Shown here piece after piece: positions 1 through 6,411 of a stretch of DNA of 13,928 nt. The number at the start of each line of letters is the position of its first letter. Within the stretch, counting starts at the first letter, position 1. The stretch is from Candidatus Omnitrophota bacterium. GTDB lineage: Bacteria > Omnitrophota > Gorgyraeia > Gygaellales > Profunditerraquicolaceae. Location: contig JAQUQA010000017.1 of NCBI GenBank assembly GCA_028716305.1, forward strand, positions 1 to 13,928, written 5' to 3'. Below the pieces are notes generated by a model, which did no database searches, was not told the origin of the DNA, and saw only the letters and a list, made by a program, of their open reading frames with translations. The position numbers and the translations under genes were made by a program.

Positions 1-612
1 TCCCCGTATAGTTTTCAGGGCCTGGGAGAAGAAGGATTAAAATATCTAAAACAGGCCGGAGACCAGTTTAACCTGGTTACGGTCAGCGAAGTCATGGATC
101 CGCGCGATGTCGAACTGGTGGCTCGTTACGTCGATGTTTTGCAGATCGGCGCCCGCAATATGCAGAATTTCAATCTTTTAAAAGAAGTGGGCCAGACAAA
201 GAAGCCGGTAGTGCTCAAGCGCGGCCTTGCCTCTACGGTCAAAGAATTATTAATGTCCGCGGAATACATACTTGCCGGCGGGAACTTCAATGTGATTTTA
301 TGCGAGCGGGGCATTCGCACATTTGAGGATTCCACCAGGAATACCCTGGATTTAAGCGCTGTCCCGGTGGCTAAACAGCTTTCTCATCTGCCGGTGATAG
401 TGGATCCCAGCCACGCCGCCGGTAAATGGGGCCTGGTCGCGCCCCTGGCCAGGGCCGCGGTGGCTGCCGGATGCGACGGCCTGATCATGGAGGTGCACTG
501 TTGCCCGGAGGATGCCTTATCCGACGGAGCGCAGTCGTTGCTTCCTGCCAATTTTACCAACTTGATGCAGGGCTTGAAAAAAATAGCCGCTGCCGTGGGA
601 AGAGAAATCTGA
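1..612 (+). CDS. aroF: 3-deoxy-7-phosphoheptulonate synthase (DAHP synthase), 3' part
   Basis: First enzyme of the shikimate pathway, condensing phosphoenolpyruvate and erythrose 4-phosphate in the cytoplasm. The frame is open from base 1, so the start lies outside the window; 203 codons are visible, against roughly 340 in full-length single-domain members. Visible family motifs are VVLKRG (lysine near visible codon 73), the CERGIRTFE block, VDPSHAAGKW, and EVHCCPEDALSDGAQSL near the C-terminus. These fit the KDO8P-synthase-like (class I beta) type found in Gram-positives and many uncultured phyla. An ATG at 94 is internal to the fold and is not the start. The TGA stop (610-612) shares its A with the tyrA ATG, so the two genes are translationally coupled. 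No regulatory ACT or chorismate mutase domain is visible at the C-terminus. Confidence 0.93.
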   Translation, partial: SPYSFQGLGEEGLKYLKQAGDQFNLVTVSEVMDPRDVELVARYVDVLQIGARNMQNFNLLKEVGQTKKPVVLKRGLASTVKELLMSAEYILAGGNFNVILCERGIRTFEDSTRNTLDLSAVPVAKQLSHLPVIVDPSHAAGKWGLVAPLARAAVAAGCDGLIMEVHCCPEDALSDGAQSLLPANFTNLMQGLKKIAAAVGREI

Positions 613-1439
613 TGAAATCATTCAAGAAAGTCGTGATTATCGGGGTAGGGTTGATCGGAGGTTCATTGGCCCTGGCGATCAAGAAGAAAAAGATCGCCTA
701 CAAAATCGTGGGGGTGAGCCGCCACAAGAGCACCCTGCTTTTAGCCAAAAAAAGAGGGGTGATCGATGAAGGGTCGCAGGATATCCGCATTGCCGATGGC
801 GCGGACCTGGTGATCCTGGCTACTCCCATCGAAACCATGCTTAAGCTGGCCGTCCCTCTTTCGAAAATCATCGATAAGGATTGCCTGGTGGCCGATGTCG
901 GCAGCACCAAGGAAGAAGTAGTCAAGAAGATGGAGAAGGTCTTTGCTAATTTTATCGGCACCCATCCTTTGGCGGGTTCCGAAAAGCGCGGCGTGGCCAA
1001 TGCCAGGGCCGATATTTTTTCCGGCTCGCTTTGCGTCTTGACGCCGACGGCCCGGACCTGCCCCCAGGCAAAAAAAAGGATCAAGGCCTTATGGCAGCTT
1101 TTGGGGGCCAGGGTTACCAGTTTATCCCCGCGCGCCCATGATAAGATCATTGCCTTTGTCAGCCACCTGCCGCATATCGTCTCTTTTTCGCTGATCGGGT
1201 CCGTGCCGAAGAATTTCCTGGGTTTTTCCGCCAGCGGCCTTAAGGATACCACCCGCATCGCCTCCTCTGACAGCAGTATCTGGACGAGCATCCTCTTAAG
1301 CAACCATTTTTGCCTGCCCGCGATCGAGGCATTCCAGAAACATTTGTCCGAGATCAAGAAAGCGGTCAAGAATAAAGATAAGGCCGCGCTCGATCATATA
1401 CTCAGGCGCGCCAAGGACAAAAGAGGGATCCTGGAATGA
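612..1439 (+). CDS. tyrA: Prephenate (or arogenate) dehydrogenase
   Basis: Oxidatively decarboxylates prephenate (or arogenate) with NAD(P)+ on the way to tyrosine. The protein is 275 residues, usual for a TyrA without fused domains. Residues 11-18 (GVGLIGGS) are the Rossmann dinucleotide-binding loop. H118 in GTHPLAGSE and the SHLPH motif (184-188) match the conserved TyrA histidines. The start at 612 is chosen because it makes a TGATG junction with aroF and begins right at the Rossmann strand; the longer frame upstream to 426 only runs over aroF. The stop overlaps the cmk start (ATGA, 1436-1439). The common order tyrA-aroA-cmk is broken here because aroA is absent between tyrA and cmk. Substrate preference (prephenate or arogenate) and cofactor cannot be decided by eye. 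Confidence 0.93.
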   Translation: MKSFKKVVIIGVGLIGGSLALAIKKKKIAYKIVGVSRHKSTLLLAKKRGVIDEGSQDIRIADGADLVILATPIETMLKLAVPLSKIIDKDCLVADVGSTKEEVVKKMEKVFANFIGTHPLAGSEKRGVANARADIFSGSLCVLTPTARTCPQAKKRIKALWQLLGARVTSLSPRAHDKIIAFVSHLPHIVSFSLIGSVPKNFLGFSASGLKDTTRIASSDSSIWTSILLSNHFCLPAIEAFQKHLSEIKKAVKNKDKAALDHILRRAKDKRGILE

Positions 1440-2095
1440 TTGTTGCTATTGACGGCCCGGCCGGCGCAGGCAAAAGCACGATCGCCAAAAAGGTTGCCGC
1501 CACTCTGGGATTCTTATATATCGATACCGGCGCGATGTACCGCGCCCTCGCCCTGAAAGTCCTGGACCTGAATATTGACCCCCTGGATGAACAAAAGATA
1601 ATCGCGTTGGCCCGTGCCAGCGATATCAGCCTTACCCCTGAACCGGACGGTGGCCTGGCTGTTTTTCTGGACGGAAATAATGTCTCCCGTCAGATCAGGG
1701 AGCCGAGGGTGACCAGGATTGTTTCCGACGTGGCAAAAATCAGGGAGGTGCGGCAGGTAATGGTCGAGCTGCAGAGAAAATTGGGCGCCCGCGCGGATTG
1801 CGTCTTAGACGGCAGGGATATCGGAACCGTGGTTTTTCCTCAGGCGGAAAAAAAATTCTATCTGGATGCCGGGTTTGATGAGCGGGTCAGGAGGCGTTTT
1901 CTGGAGCTGCGCGCCATGGGGCAGGCGGTTACCTCTGAAGAGGTCGCCGCGGACCTGGCTAACCGCGATAACATAGATTCTACCAGAAAGGTCGCTCCCC
2001 TTAAGCGGGCGGAAGACGCACTGCATTTAGATACAACGCGGATGTCCATAGACGAAGTTACGGCAGCCGTATTACATAACATAAGAGAAAAATGA
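1436..2095 (+). CDS. cmk: Cytidylate kinase
   Basis: Phosphorylates CMP and dCMP with ATP, feeding nucleotide and CDP-lipid pools. The protein is 219 residues, the normal bacterial Cmk length. The P-loop GPAGAGKST is at residues 7-15, the CMP-binding DTGAMYR at 30-36, and DGRDIGTVVFP at 125-135. The lid and C-terminal block RDNIDSTRKVAPLKRAEDA runs from residue 177. The ATG at 1436 overlaps the tyrA stop by four bases and has a GAGGG sequence about ten bases upstream. It overlaps lepA by four bases in the same way. Its product fits functionally with pgsA downstream, since PgsA releases CMP, but that link is inference. Confidence 0.96.
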   Translation: MIVAIDGPAGAGKSTIAKKVAATLGFLYIDTGAMYRALALKVLDLNIDPLDEQKIIALARASDISLTPEPDGGLAVFLDGNNVSRQIREPRVTRIVSDVAKIREVRQVMVELQRKLGARADCVLDGRDIGTVVFPQAEKKFYLDAGFDERVRRRFLELRAMGQAVTSEEVAADLANRDNIDSTRKVAPLKRAEDALHLDTTRMSIDEVTAAVLHNIREK

Positions 2096-3891
2096 TTGAT
2101 AAAGAACTGATCCGCAATTTTTCGATTATCGCGCACATCGATCACGGGAAATCCACGCTGGCCGACCGGATACTGGAGTTGACCGGGGCGGTGGGCAGGG
2201 TGCACAAGGACCAGCAGCTCCTGGACGATATGGATCTGGAAAAGGAAAGAGGCATTACGATCAAGGCCTCGATGGTCAGGCTTAATTATAAATCCCGGAA
2301 AGACGGCCGGGAATACGCTTTGAACCTGATCGATACCCCCGGGCACGTTGATTTTACCTATGAGGTATCCAAATCTCTGGCCGCCTGCGAAGGAGCGGTC
2401 TTAGTGGTAGATGCCGCGCAGGGTATCGAGGCCCAGACAGTCGCTAATTTTTATCTGGCCCTGGAAAATAACCTGGCGATCATTCCGCTGATCAACAAAA
2501 TAGATTTAAGTTCCGCGGATGTCCCGCGCGTAAAAAACCAAATTGTTAATGTCCTGGGATTCCGCCAAGAGGATATCCTTTTGGCCTCCGCCAAAGATGG
2601 GACCGGGGTAATCGAGACCCTGGAGCGGATCATCGAGACCGTTCCGCAGCCGTCAGGCGACGCTAACAACCCTTTGAAGGCCCTGGTTTTTGATTGCCGT
2701 TATGACGTTTTCAAGGGGGTCGTGGTTTTTGTCAGGGTGGTAGACGGAGAAATGAACCCTAAGACGCTGCTGAAGATGATGCATTCGCAGGCAACCTACA
2801 AGATAGAGGAGCTGGGATTTTTTAATCTGAAATACTGCCCTGCCGATTCATTAGGGTGCGGGGAGGTAGGTTATTTCACGGCCAATATCCGTGACCCAAG
2901 GGAGATCGTTATCGGTGACACCATTACCGATAATAAAAATCCCTGCCAGGAGGCCCTGCCGGGATACCGCACGATCAAGCCGCTGGTTTTTTGCGGGATC
3001 TATCCGGTTAACCCCGGGGATTTTCCCCAATTGCGCGACGCTATCGATAAACTGAAATTATCCGACGCCTCATTTGTCTATGAACCGGAAAATTCGCAAT
3101 CGTTCGGCACGGGTTTTCGCTGCGGTTTCCTCGGGCTTTTACATATGGAGATAGTCCAGGAGAGGCTGGAGCGTGAATATAACCTGAACCTGATCCTTAC
3201 TGTCCCTAATGTCGTTTACCGGGTAAGAAAGGCAGGTTCGGAATTTATCGATGTCGATACTCCGGCTAATCTTCCCGCCCCCCAGGATATTCTGGAGGCC
3301 CAGGAGCCGTATGTCAGCCTGCTGATGATTATTCCCATCGACTCTATCGAGGCGGTATGTGATTTCGCCAAATCCCGGCGCGGCACTTTTAATTCTAGCG
3401 AGTACCTCGGAGAGGACCGGGTCAAGCTTAATTTCGATATACCACTTTCCGAGATTATTGTCGATTTTTATGATAAAATAAAGTCATTGACCAAAGGTTA
3501 TGGTTCTTTGGATTATGAATTCAAGGATTACCTGCCGACAAAGCTTGTGAAACTGGACATCCTGATTAATGGGGTGGTTTGTGACGCTTTTTCATCGTTG
3601 ATGCATAAGGATAAGGCCTATTCCCGGGCGCACGCCCTGGTTTCAAGGTTAAAGGACCTTATCCCGCGGCAGCTCTTTCAAGTGGCCATTCAGGCCGCGG
3701 TAGGCAGCCAGATCCTAGCCTCGGAGAAGGTCAGGGCGGTAGGCAAGGCGGTTACCGCCAAATGTTACGGCGGAGATATCACGCGTAAGCGTAAACTCTG
3801 GGAAGGCCAGAAAAAAGGCAAAAAACGGCTGAAGCAGTTCGGAAAAGTGGAGATTCCTCAAGAGGCATTTTTGGAGGTGCTGAAGATATGA
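2092..3891 (+). CDS. lepA: Elongation factor 4 (back-translocating GTPase LepA)
   Basis: Ribosome-associated translational GTPase. The full-length 599-residue protein shows the family's P-loop AHIDHGKST (14-22), a DTPGHVDF G3 motif, an NKIDL G4 motif, EF-G-like domains II, III and V, and the LepA-specific lysine- and arginine-rich C-terminal domain, which includes AKCYGGDITRKRKLWEGQKK near the end. It lacks EF-G domain IV, as expected. The start overlaps the cmk stop (ATGA 2092-2095) after a purine-rich AAGAGAA, and the stop overlaps the lepB start (3888-3891). The lepA-lepB pairing is common in bacteria and supports both calls. Nothing looks truncated. Confidence 0.97.
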   Translation: MIDKELIRNFSIIAHIDHGKSTLADRILELTGAVGRVHKDQQLLDDMDLEKERGITIKASMVRLNYKSRKDGREYALNLIDTPGHVDFTYEVSKSLAACEGAVLVVDAAQGIEAQTVANFYLALENNLAIIPLINKIDLSSADVPRVKNQIVNVLGFRQEDILLASAKDGTGVIETLERIIETVPQPSGDANNPLKALVFDCRYDVFKGVVVFVRVVDGEMNPKTLLKMMHSQATYKIEELGFFNLKYCPADSLGCGEVGYFTANIRDPREIVIGDTITDNKNPCQEALPGYRTIKPLVFCGIYPVNPGDFPQLRDAIDKLKLSDASFVYEPENSQSFGTGFRCGFLGLLHMEIVQERLEREYNLNLILTVPNVVYRVRKAGSEFIDVDTPANLPAPQDILEAQEPYVSLLMIIPIDSIEAVCDFAKSRRGTFNSSEYLGEDRVKLNFDIPLSEIIVDFYDKIKSLTKGYGSLDYEFKDYLPTKLVKLDILINGVVCDAFSSLMHKDKAYSRAHALVSRLKDLIPRQLFQVAIQAAVGSQILASEKVRAVGKAVTAKCYGGDITRKRKLWEGQKKGKKRLKQFGKVEIPQEAFLEVLKI

Positions 3892-4463
3892 AACCCAATA
3901 CAAAAAAAGTTATACGTGAGTGGGCCGAATCCATTGTCGTAGCCTTTCTCCTGGCGATGGTCATCCGTGCTTTTGTGGTCCAGGCGTTTAAGATCCCCAC
4001 CGGTTCAATGCGGCCCACCTTGATGGAAGGAGATATCATCCTGGTAAATAAATTTATCTACGGGGCCAGGGTGCCTTTTACCGGTTTGCGCCTGCCGGCG
4101 CTCAGGCAGCCCCAGCCCGGAGATGTCATCGTGTTTATCTATCCGGAAAACCCCAAGAAAGATTTTATCAAGAGGCTGGTCGCTAAAGGAGGGGATACGG
4201 TAGAGATAAAAGGCGGAACGATTTACGTTAACGAACGCCCGTTGATGGATTCGGTATTCGCAAAACGCTATTATTACAATAAAGGGCAGTATGGGCTGGA
4301 AGGAGAAAAGCTCACCGTCCCCCAGGATAGTTATTTTGTTTTAGGCGATAACTCGGCTTCCAGCCAGGACAGCCGTTATTGGGGATTTGTGCCGCGCAAG
4401 AACGTCCTGGGCAAGGCGATCATTATTTATTGGCCGCCGAAAAGGATAAAGAATATCCAATGA
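3888..4463 (+). CDS. lepB: Signal peptidase I
   Basis: Membrane-bound serine/lysine protease (family S26) that removes signal peptides from exported proteins on the outer face of the inner membrane. It has 191 residues with a single N-terminal membrane helix at about 13-31. The catalytic Ser40 sits in PTGSMRPTL and the general base Lys95 in DFIKRLVAKGGD. The C-terminal box E block GDNSASSQDSRYWG is intact. This is the short, Gram-positive-like form without a large insertion. It starts inside the lepA stop (ATGA) with GGAGG about a dozen bases upstream, and its own stop overlaps pgsA. It would process the exported proteins encoded further right, whose signal peptides end in A-x-A. Confidence 0.95.
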   Translation: MKPNTKKVIREWAESIVVAFLLAMVIRAFVVQAFKIPTGSMRPTLMEGDIILVNKFIYGARVPFTGLRLPALRQPQPGDVIVFIYPENPKKDFIKRLVAKGGDTVEIKGGTIYVNERPLMDSVFAKRYYYNKGQYGLEGEKLTVPQDSYFVLGDNSASSQDSRYWGFVPRKNVLGKAIIIYWPPKRIKNIQ

Positions 4464-5023
4464 ACTTTGCCAATAAGATCTCGACTTTTCGCATCTTAAG
4501 CGTTCCCTTTTTTATCGCCTGCCTGATATATTATTCTCCGCAGAGAGAGTACCTGCATTTTATCGCCCTGGTGATTTTTCTGCTCGGGGTGGTCTCGGAT
4601 GCCGTAGACGGATATATTGCCAGAAAATCAAAATCGCAGTCTCAGGCCGGGCTGGTCCTTGATCCTCTGGGAGACAAGCTGCTTTTAATGGGGGCTTTTA
4701 TATTTTTGTCCCAGATGAGCAAACTACCGTTGAAATTCCCTCTCTGGGTGACCTTTATCGTGATCAGCAGGGACGCGATCATCCTTTTGGGCGTGCTGGT
4801 CATCTATATGGTCAAGCAAAATATAGATATCCATCCCACGAAATGGGGCAAGTTGACGACTACCTTCCAGATGCTGGCCGTATTGTCCGTTTTGCTGCAG
4901 CTGGGCGTTTCTTTTCTTTTCTGGTGGATCGCCGTGATCTTTACGGTGATCTCGGGAATGGATTATGTGAGAAAGGGGTTTAAGACTCTTTATGCCGTTG
5001 ATAATTCCCGGAATAATCATTAG
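4460..5023 (+). CDS. pgsA: CDP-diacylglycerol-glycerol-3-phosphate 3-phosphatidyltransferase
   Basis: Makes phosphatidylglycerol phosphate from CDP-diacylglycerol and glycerol 3-phosphate in the inner membrane. The protein is 187 residues with several hydrophobic helices. The CDP-alcohol phosphotransferase signature is perfect: D47, D50-G51, A54-R55, G64, D68 and D72 with family spacing (DGx2ARx8Gx3Dx3D). The ATG at 4460 overlaps the lepB stop by four bases and begins with the typical MNFANKISTFRI opening; the frame extends further up to 4379, but only over lepB. The last 32 bases overlap plsY. Other CDP-alcohol transferases share the motif, so PgsA rather than a close relative rests on the N-terminus, the length and the plsY neighbour. 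Confidence 0.92.
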   Translation: MNFANKISTFRILSVPFFIACLIYYSPQREYLHFIALVIFLLGVVSDAVDGYIARKSKSQSQAGLVLDPLGDKLLLMGAFIFLSQMSKLPLKFPLWVTFIVISRDAIILLGVLVIYMVKQNIDIHPTKWGKLTTTFQMLAVLSVLLQLGVSFLFWWIAVIFTVISGMDYVRKGFKTLYAVDNSRNNH

Positions 5024-5633
5024 TTACCTGATCGGTTCTCTCCCCACGGCTTATTTATTCGGCAGGCTCTTTAAAAGAATAGATATCCGCGAGCATGGCT
5101 CGGGTAATATGGGCGCGACGAATGCCCTGCGGGTGTTGGGCAGGGGGGCCGGTATTACGGTGTTGTTGATCGATATCCTTAAAGGTGCGCTGCCGGTTAT
5201 TTTTATCGGAGACTATCTGGCCGCGCGGGATCCCGGCCTTTCCCCGGAGGTAATCCGGATCATCATCGGGATCAGTTGTATCTGCGGCCATAACTGGACG
5301 GTATTTCTTAAATTCAAGGGCGGTAAAGGAGTTGCTACTACCTTAGGCGTGTTGATCGGGTTATCCCTGGGGATCCCGGTTTTCGCAAAAAGCCTGATCT
5401 TGATAATTCTGCTCTGGCTGATCGTTTTTTTATTTAGCAGGATCGTTTCTCTGGCTTCGTTAATCGCCGCGCTCGCCTTCGTGCCGCTGTTGGTTATCTT
5501 CAGGTCCTCAATGGTTCTGATAGTTTTTGGGCTGTTGATTTCCGTTTTTATCGTCGTGCGCCACAAAAAAAACATATCAAGGATCCTCCAGGGCAAAGAA
5601 TCACGTATTACTTTCCGCAAGAGCCAATCCTGA
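4992..5633 (+). CDS. plsY: Acyl-phosphate:glycerol-3-phosphate acyltransferase
   Basis: Integral membrane enzyme that starts phospholipid synthesis by moving an acyl group from acyl-phosphate to glycerol 3-phosphate. The protein is 213 residues, slightly longer than the usual ~200. PlsY motifs are all visible: GSLPTAYL (15-22), GSGNMGATN (36-44), and HNWTVFLKFKGGKG (100-113). Several hydrophobic segments fit the multi-helix fold. The start at 4992 lies inside pgsA (32-base overlap). It is preferred because the first membrane segment and motif 1 would be lost from the next methionine, and AGAAAGGGG lies upstream. It is the last gene of the operon. No convincing intrinsic terminator follows before the next promoter at 5690. 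Confidence 0.95.
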   Translation: MPLIIPGIIISYLIGSLPTAYLFGRLFKRIDIREHGSGNMGATNALRVLGRGAGITVLLIDILKGALPVIFIGDYLAARDPGLSPEVIRIIIGISCICGHNWTVFLKFKGGKGVATTLGVLIGLSLGIPVFAKSLILIILLWLIVFLFSRIVSLASLIAALAFVPLLVIFRSSMVLIVFGLLISVFIVVRHKKNISRILQGKESRITFRKSQS

Positions 5634-5689
5634 TCTTCCTGCCGCAGTTTCTCCTCGGGAAAACGCTTTCTTTTTTCCGCCAAAAAGCC

Positions 5690-5719
5690 TTGAAATACTG
5701 CCCCGGATATTACTATACT
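5690..5719 (+). promoter_or_regulatory. Sigma-70-type promoter for the 110-residue protein gene
   Basis: TTGAAA (5690-5695) and TATACT (5714-5719) are separated by 18 bases. This predicts a start of transcription near 5726 and a leader of about 175 bases before the ATG at 5904. Confidence 0.55.
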
Positions 5720-5764
5720 TAAGCGTTGGAAGTTTTTTTATGCCCAGTTAAGGAAGACTTTTTT

Positions 5765-5889
5765 AAAGGTTATGCTTTGCATAAGCGGCCTTTAGTTAAG
5801 CGATGATCCCCGCCAGCCAAAGAGCGAGGGGATGGCCGGGTTGCCGAAAGGTAAAAGGGGGATTTTATCAGGCAATCCGGCAATTTTTT
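5765..5889 (+). promoter_or_regulatory. Structured leader with attenuator, class unknown
   Basis: Three foldable parts lie in series. First is a hairpin of AAAGG/CCTTT (5765-5769 with 5789-5793) around TTATGC/GCATAA (5770-5775 with 5779-5784). Second is ATCCCC/GGGGAT (5806-5811 with 5828-5833). Third is a long terminator-like hairpin (5835-5881) followed by T-run 5884-5889. Alternatives exist: ATCCCC could instead pair with GGGGAT at 5858-5863, and 5841-5854 can form a small stem with a GAAA loop that excludes the terminator. The tail CCGGGTTGCCGAAA resembles the 3' end of GEMM (c-di-GMP-I/cGAMP) riboswitches, but the conserved 5' half (AAACC, GNRA-capped stem, GCAAAGCC) is not found. I therefore call it only a candidate riboswitch or attenuator. 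Confidence 0.5.
5835..5889 (+). terminator. Intrinsic terminator or attenuator inside the leader
   Basis: An eleven-base-pair outer stem (5835-5845 with 5871-5881, one G-U pair) encloses a seven-pair inner stem (5850-5856 with 5863-5869, one G-U pair), followed by six Ts at 5884-5889. It ends just before the GGGAG ribosome binding site and ATG at 5904, which suggests conditional rather than constitutive termination. Confidence 0.6.
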
Positions 5890-5903
5890 AAAGGGAGCTA
5901 AGG

Positions 5904-6236
5904 ATGCGGGACCTTTTATTCAAAAACTTAACCTCGGCGGATAAGAAGAGGAAGATAATTTCTTCTTCTGAGATAGTTGATCGCCAGGGGGTGCGCAGCA
6001 TTATCAGGCGCCACTTTGTCTGTATTGTGAAGGAAGTAAAAAAGCCTGATACGGCAGAACTGCATCCGCAGCTGTTTGTCATAAAACAAAGGAATACCAA
6101 AGAGCATACGGAGAGATTTTTTTGCAAGATCAAAGGCACGCTCTGCGCGGTAAATAAAGGCAGGCTCTATTCTATATATTACCTGCATTCACTGAATGTA
6201 AATCTTTGTTCAGCTCATGAGGGACAGTTGAAATAG
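5904..6236 (+). CDS. Small protein of unknown function (110 residues)
   Basis: I do not recognise the family. The ATG at 5904 has a good ribosome binding site (GGGAG at 5893-5897, six bases away). The protein is basic, with KKRK at 14-17 and an RR pair at 35-36. It carries scattered cysteines (40, 74, 81, 102) and shows no signal peptide or membrane helix, so it is probably cytoplasmic. The C-terminal half (residues 72-105) alternates hydrophobic and polar residues and may be beta-rich. The frame sits cleanly between its own promoter and leader and a strong terminator, which supports it being real. It is the only gene of its transcription unit. A role as a small regulator or effector is possible, but nothing in the sequence shows it. 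Confidence 0.7.
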   Translation: MRDLLFKNLTSADKKRKIISSSEIVDRQGVRSIIRRHFVCIVKEVKKPDTAELHPQLFVIKQRNTKEHTERFFCKIKGTLCAVNKGRLYSIYYLHSLNVNLCSAHEGQLK

Positions 6237-6310
6237 GAAAAATAACCTGATAGGAGAAGGGAGGGTAGGATAGGGATTTAACAAGACTTTTTTAAAGTTT
6301 TTCTTAATTT

Positions 6311-6338
6311 AACGGATGGCCAAACCATCCGTTTTTTT
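6311..6338 (+). terminator. Rho-independent terminator
   Basis: Perfect nine-base-pair stem (6311-6319 with 6325-6333, AACGGATGG/CCATCCGTT), a five-base CCAAA loop and a run of seven Ts (6332-6338). It ends the transcript of the 110-residue protein and insulates the surface-fibre operon promoter that starts 22 bases later. Confidence 0.9.
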
Positions 6339-6359
6339 ATTAATTTGCCAATTATTTTA

Positions 6360-6387
6360 TTGACAAATAAAGAAAATAAAGTATAAT
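6360..6387 (+). promoter_or_regulatory. Near-consensus sigma-70 promoter of the surface-fibre operon
   Basis: Perfect TTGACA (6360-6365) and perfect TATAAT (6382-6387) with a 16-base spacer. The predicted transcription start near 6394 falls on the AAGGAG ribosome binding site (6394-6399) of the first gene, so the untranslated leader would be only about 18 bases. Confidence 0.85.
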
Positions 6388-6411
6388 ATTAACAAGGAGT
6401 TAGCTAAAAAA

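Noticed and set aside
426..611. Upstream extension of the tyrA frame
   Set aside because: It only runs over aroF, and the ATG at 612 gives the Rossmann fold and an overlap junction like the others in the operon.
698..1369. Minus-strand frame of 223 codons over tyrA
   Set aside because: Shadow of tyrA with no recognisable domain.
4379..4459. Upstream extension of the pgsA frame
   Set aside because: The extra residues are an out-of-frame reading of lepB; ATG 4460 has the ATGA overlap and the normal PgsA N-terminus.
5656..5679. Possible terminator after plsY (CGGGAAAA/TTTTTCCG)
   Set aside because: The stem is A/T-rich with one G-U pair, and no T-run follows on the plus strand.
5213..5683. 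Minus-strand frame of 156 codons over plsY
   Set aside because: Antisense to well-supported plsY, with no motifs.
5765..5889. Firm assignment of leader 1 as a c-di-GMP riboswitch
   Set aside because: Only the 3' tail is similar; the AAACC, GNRA-capped P2 and GCAAAGCC core is missing.
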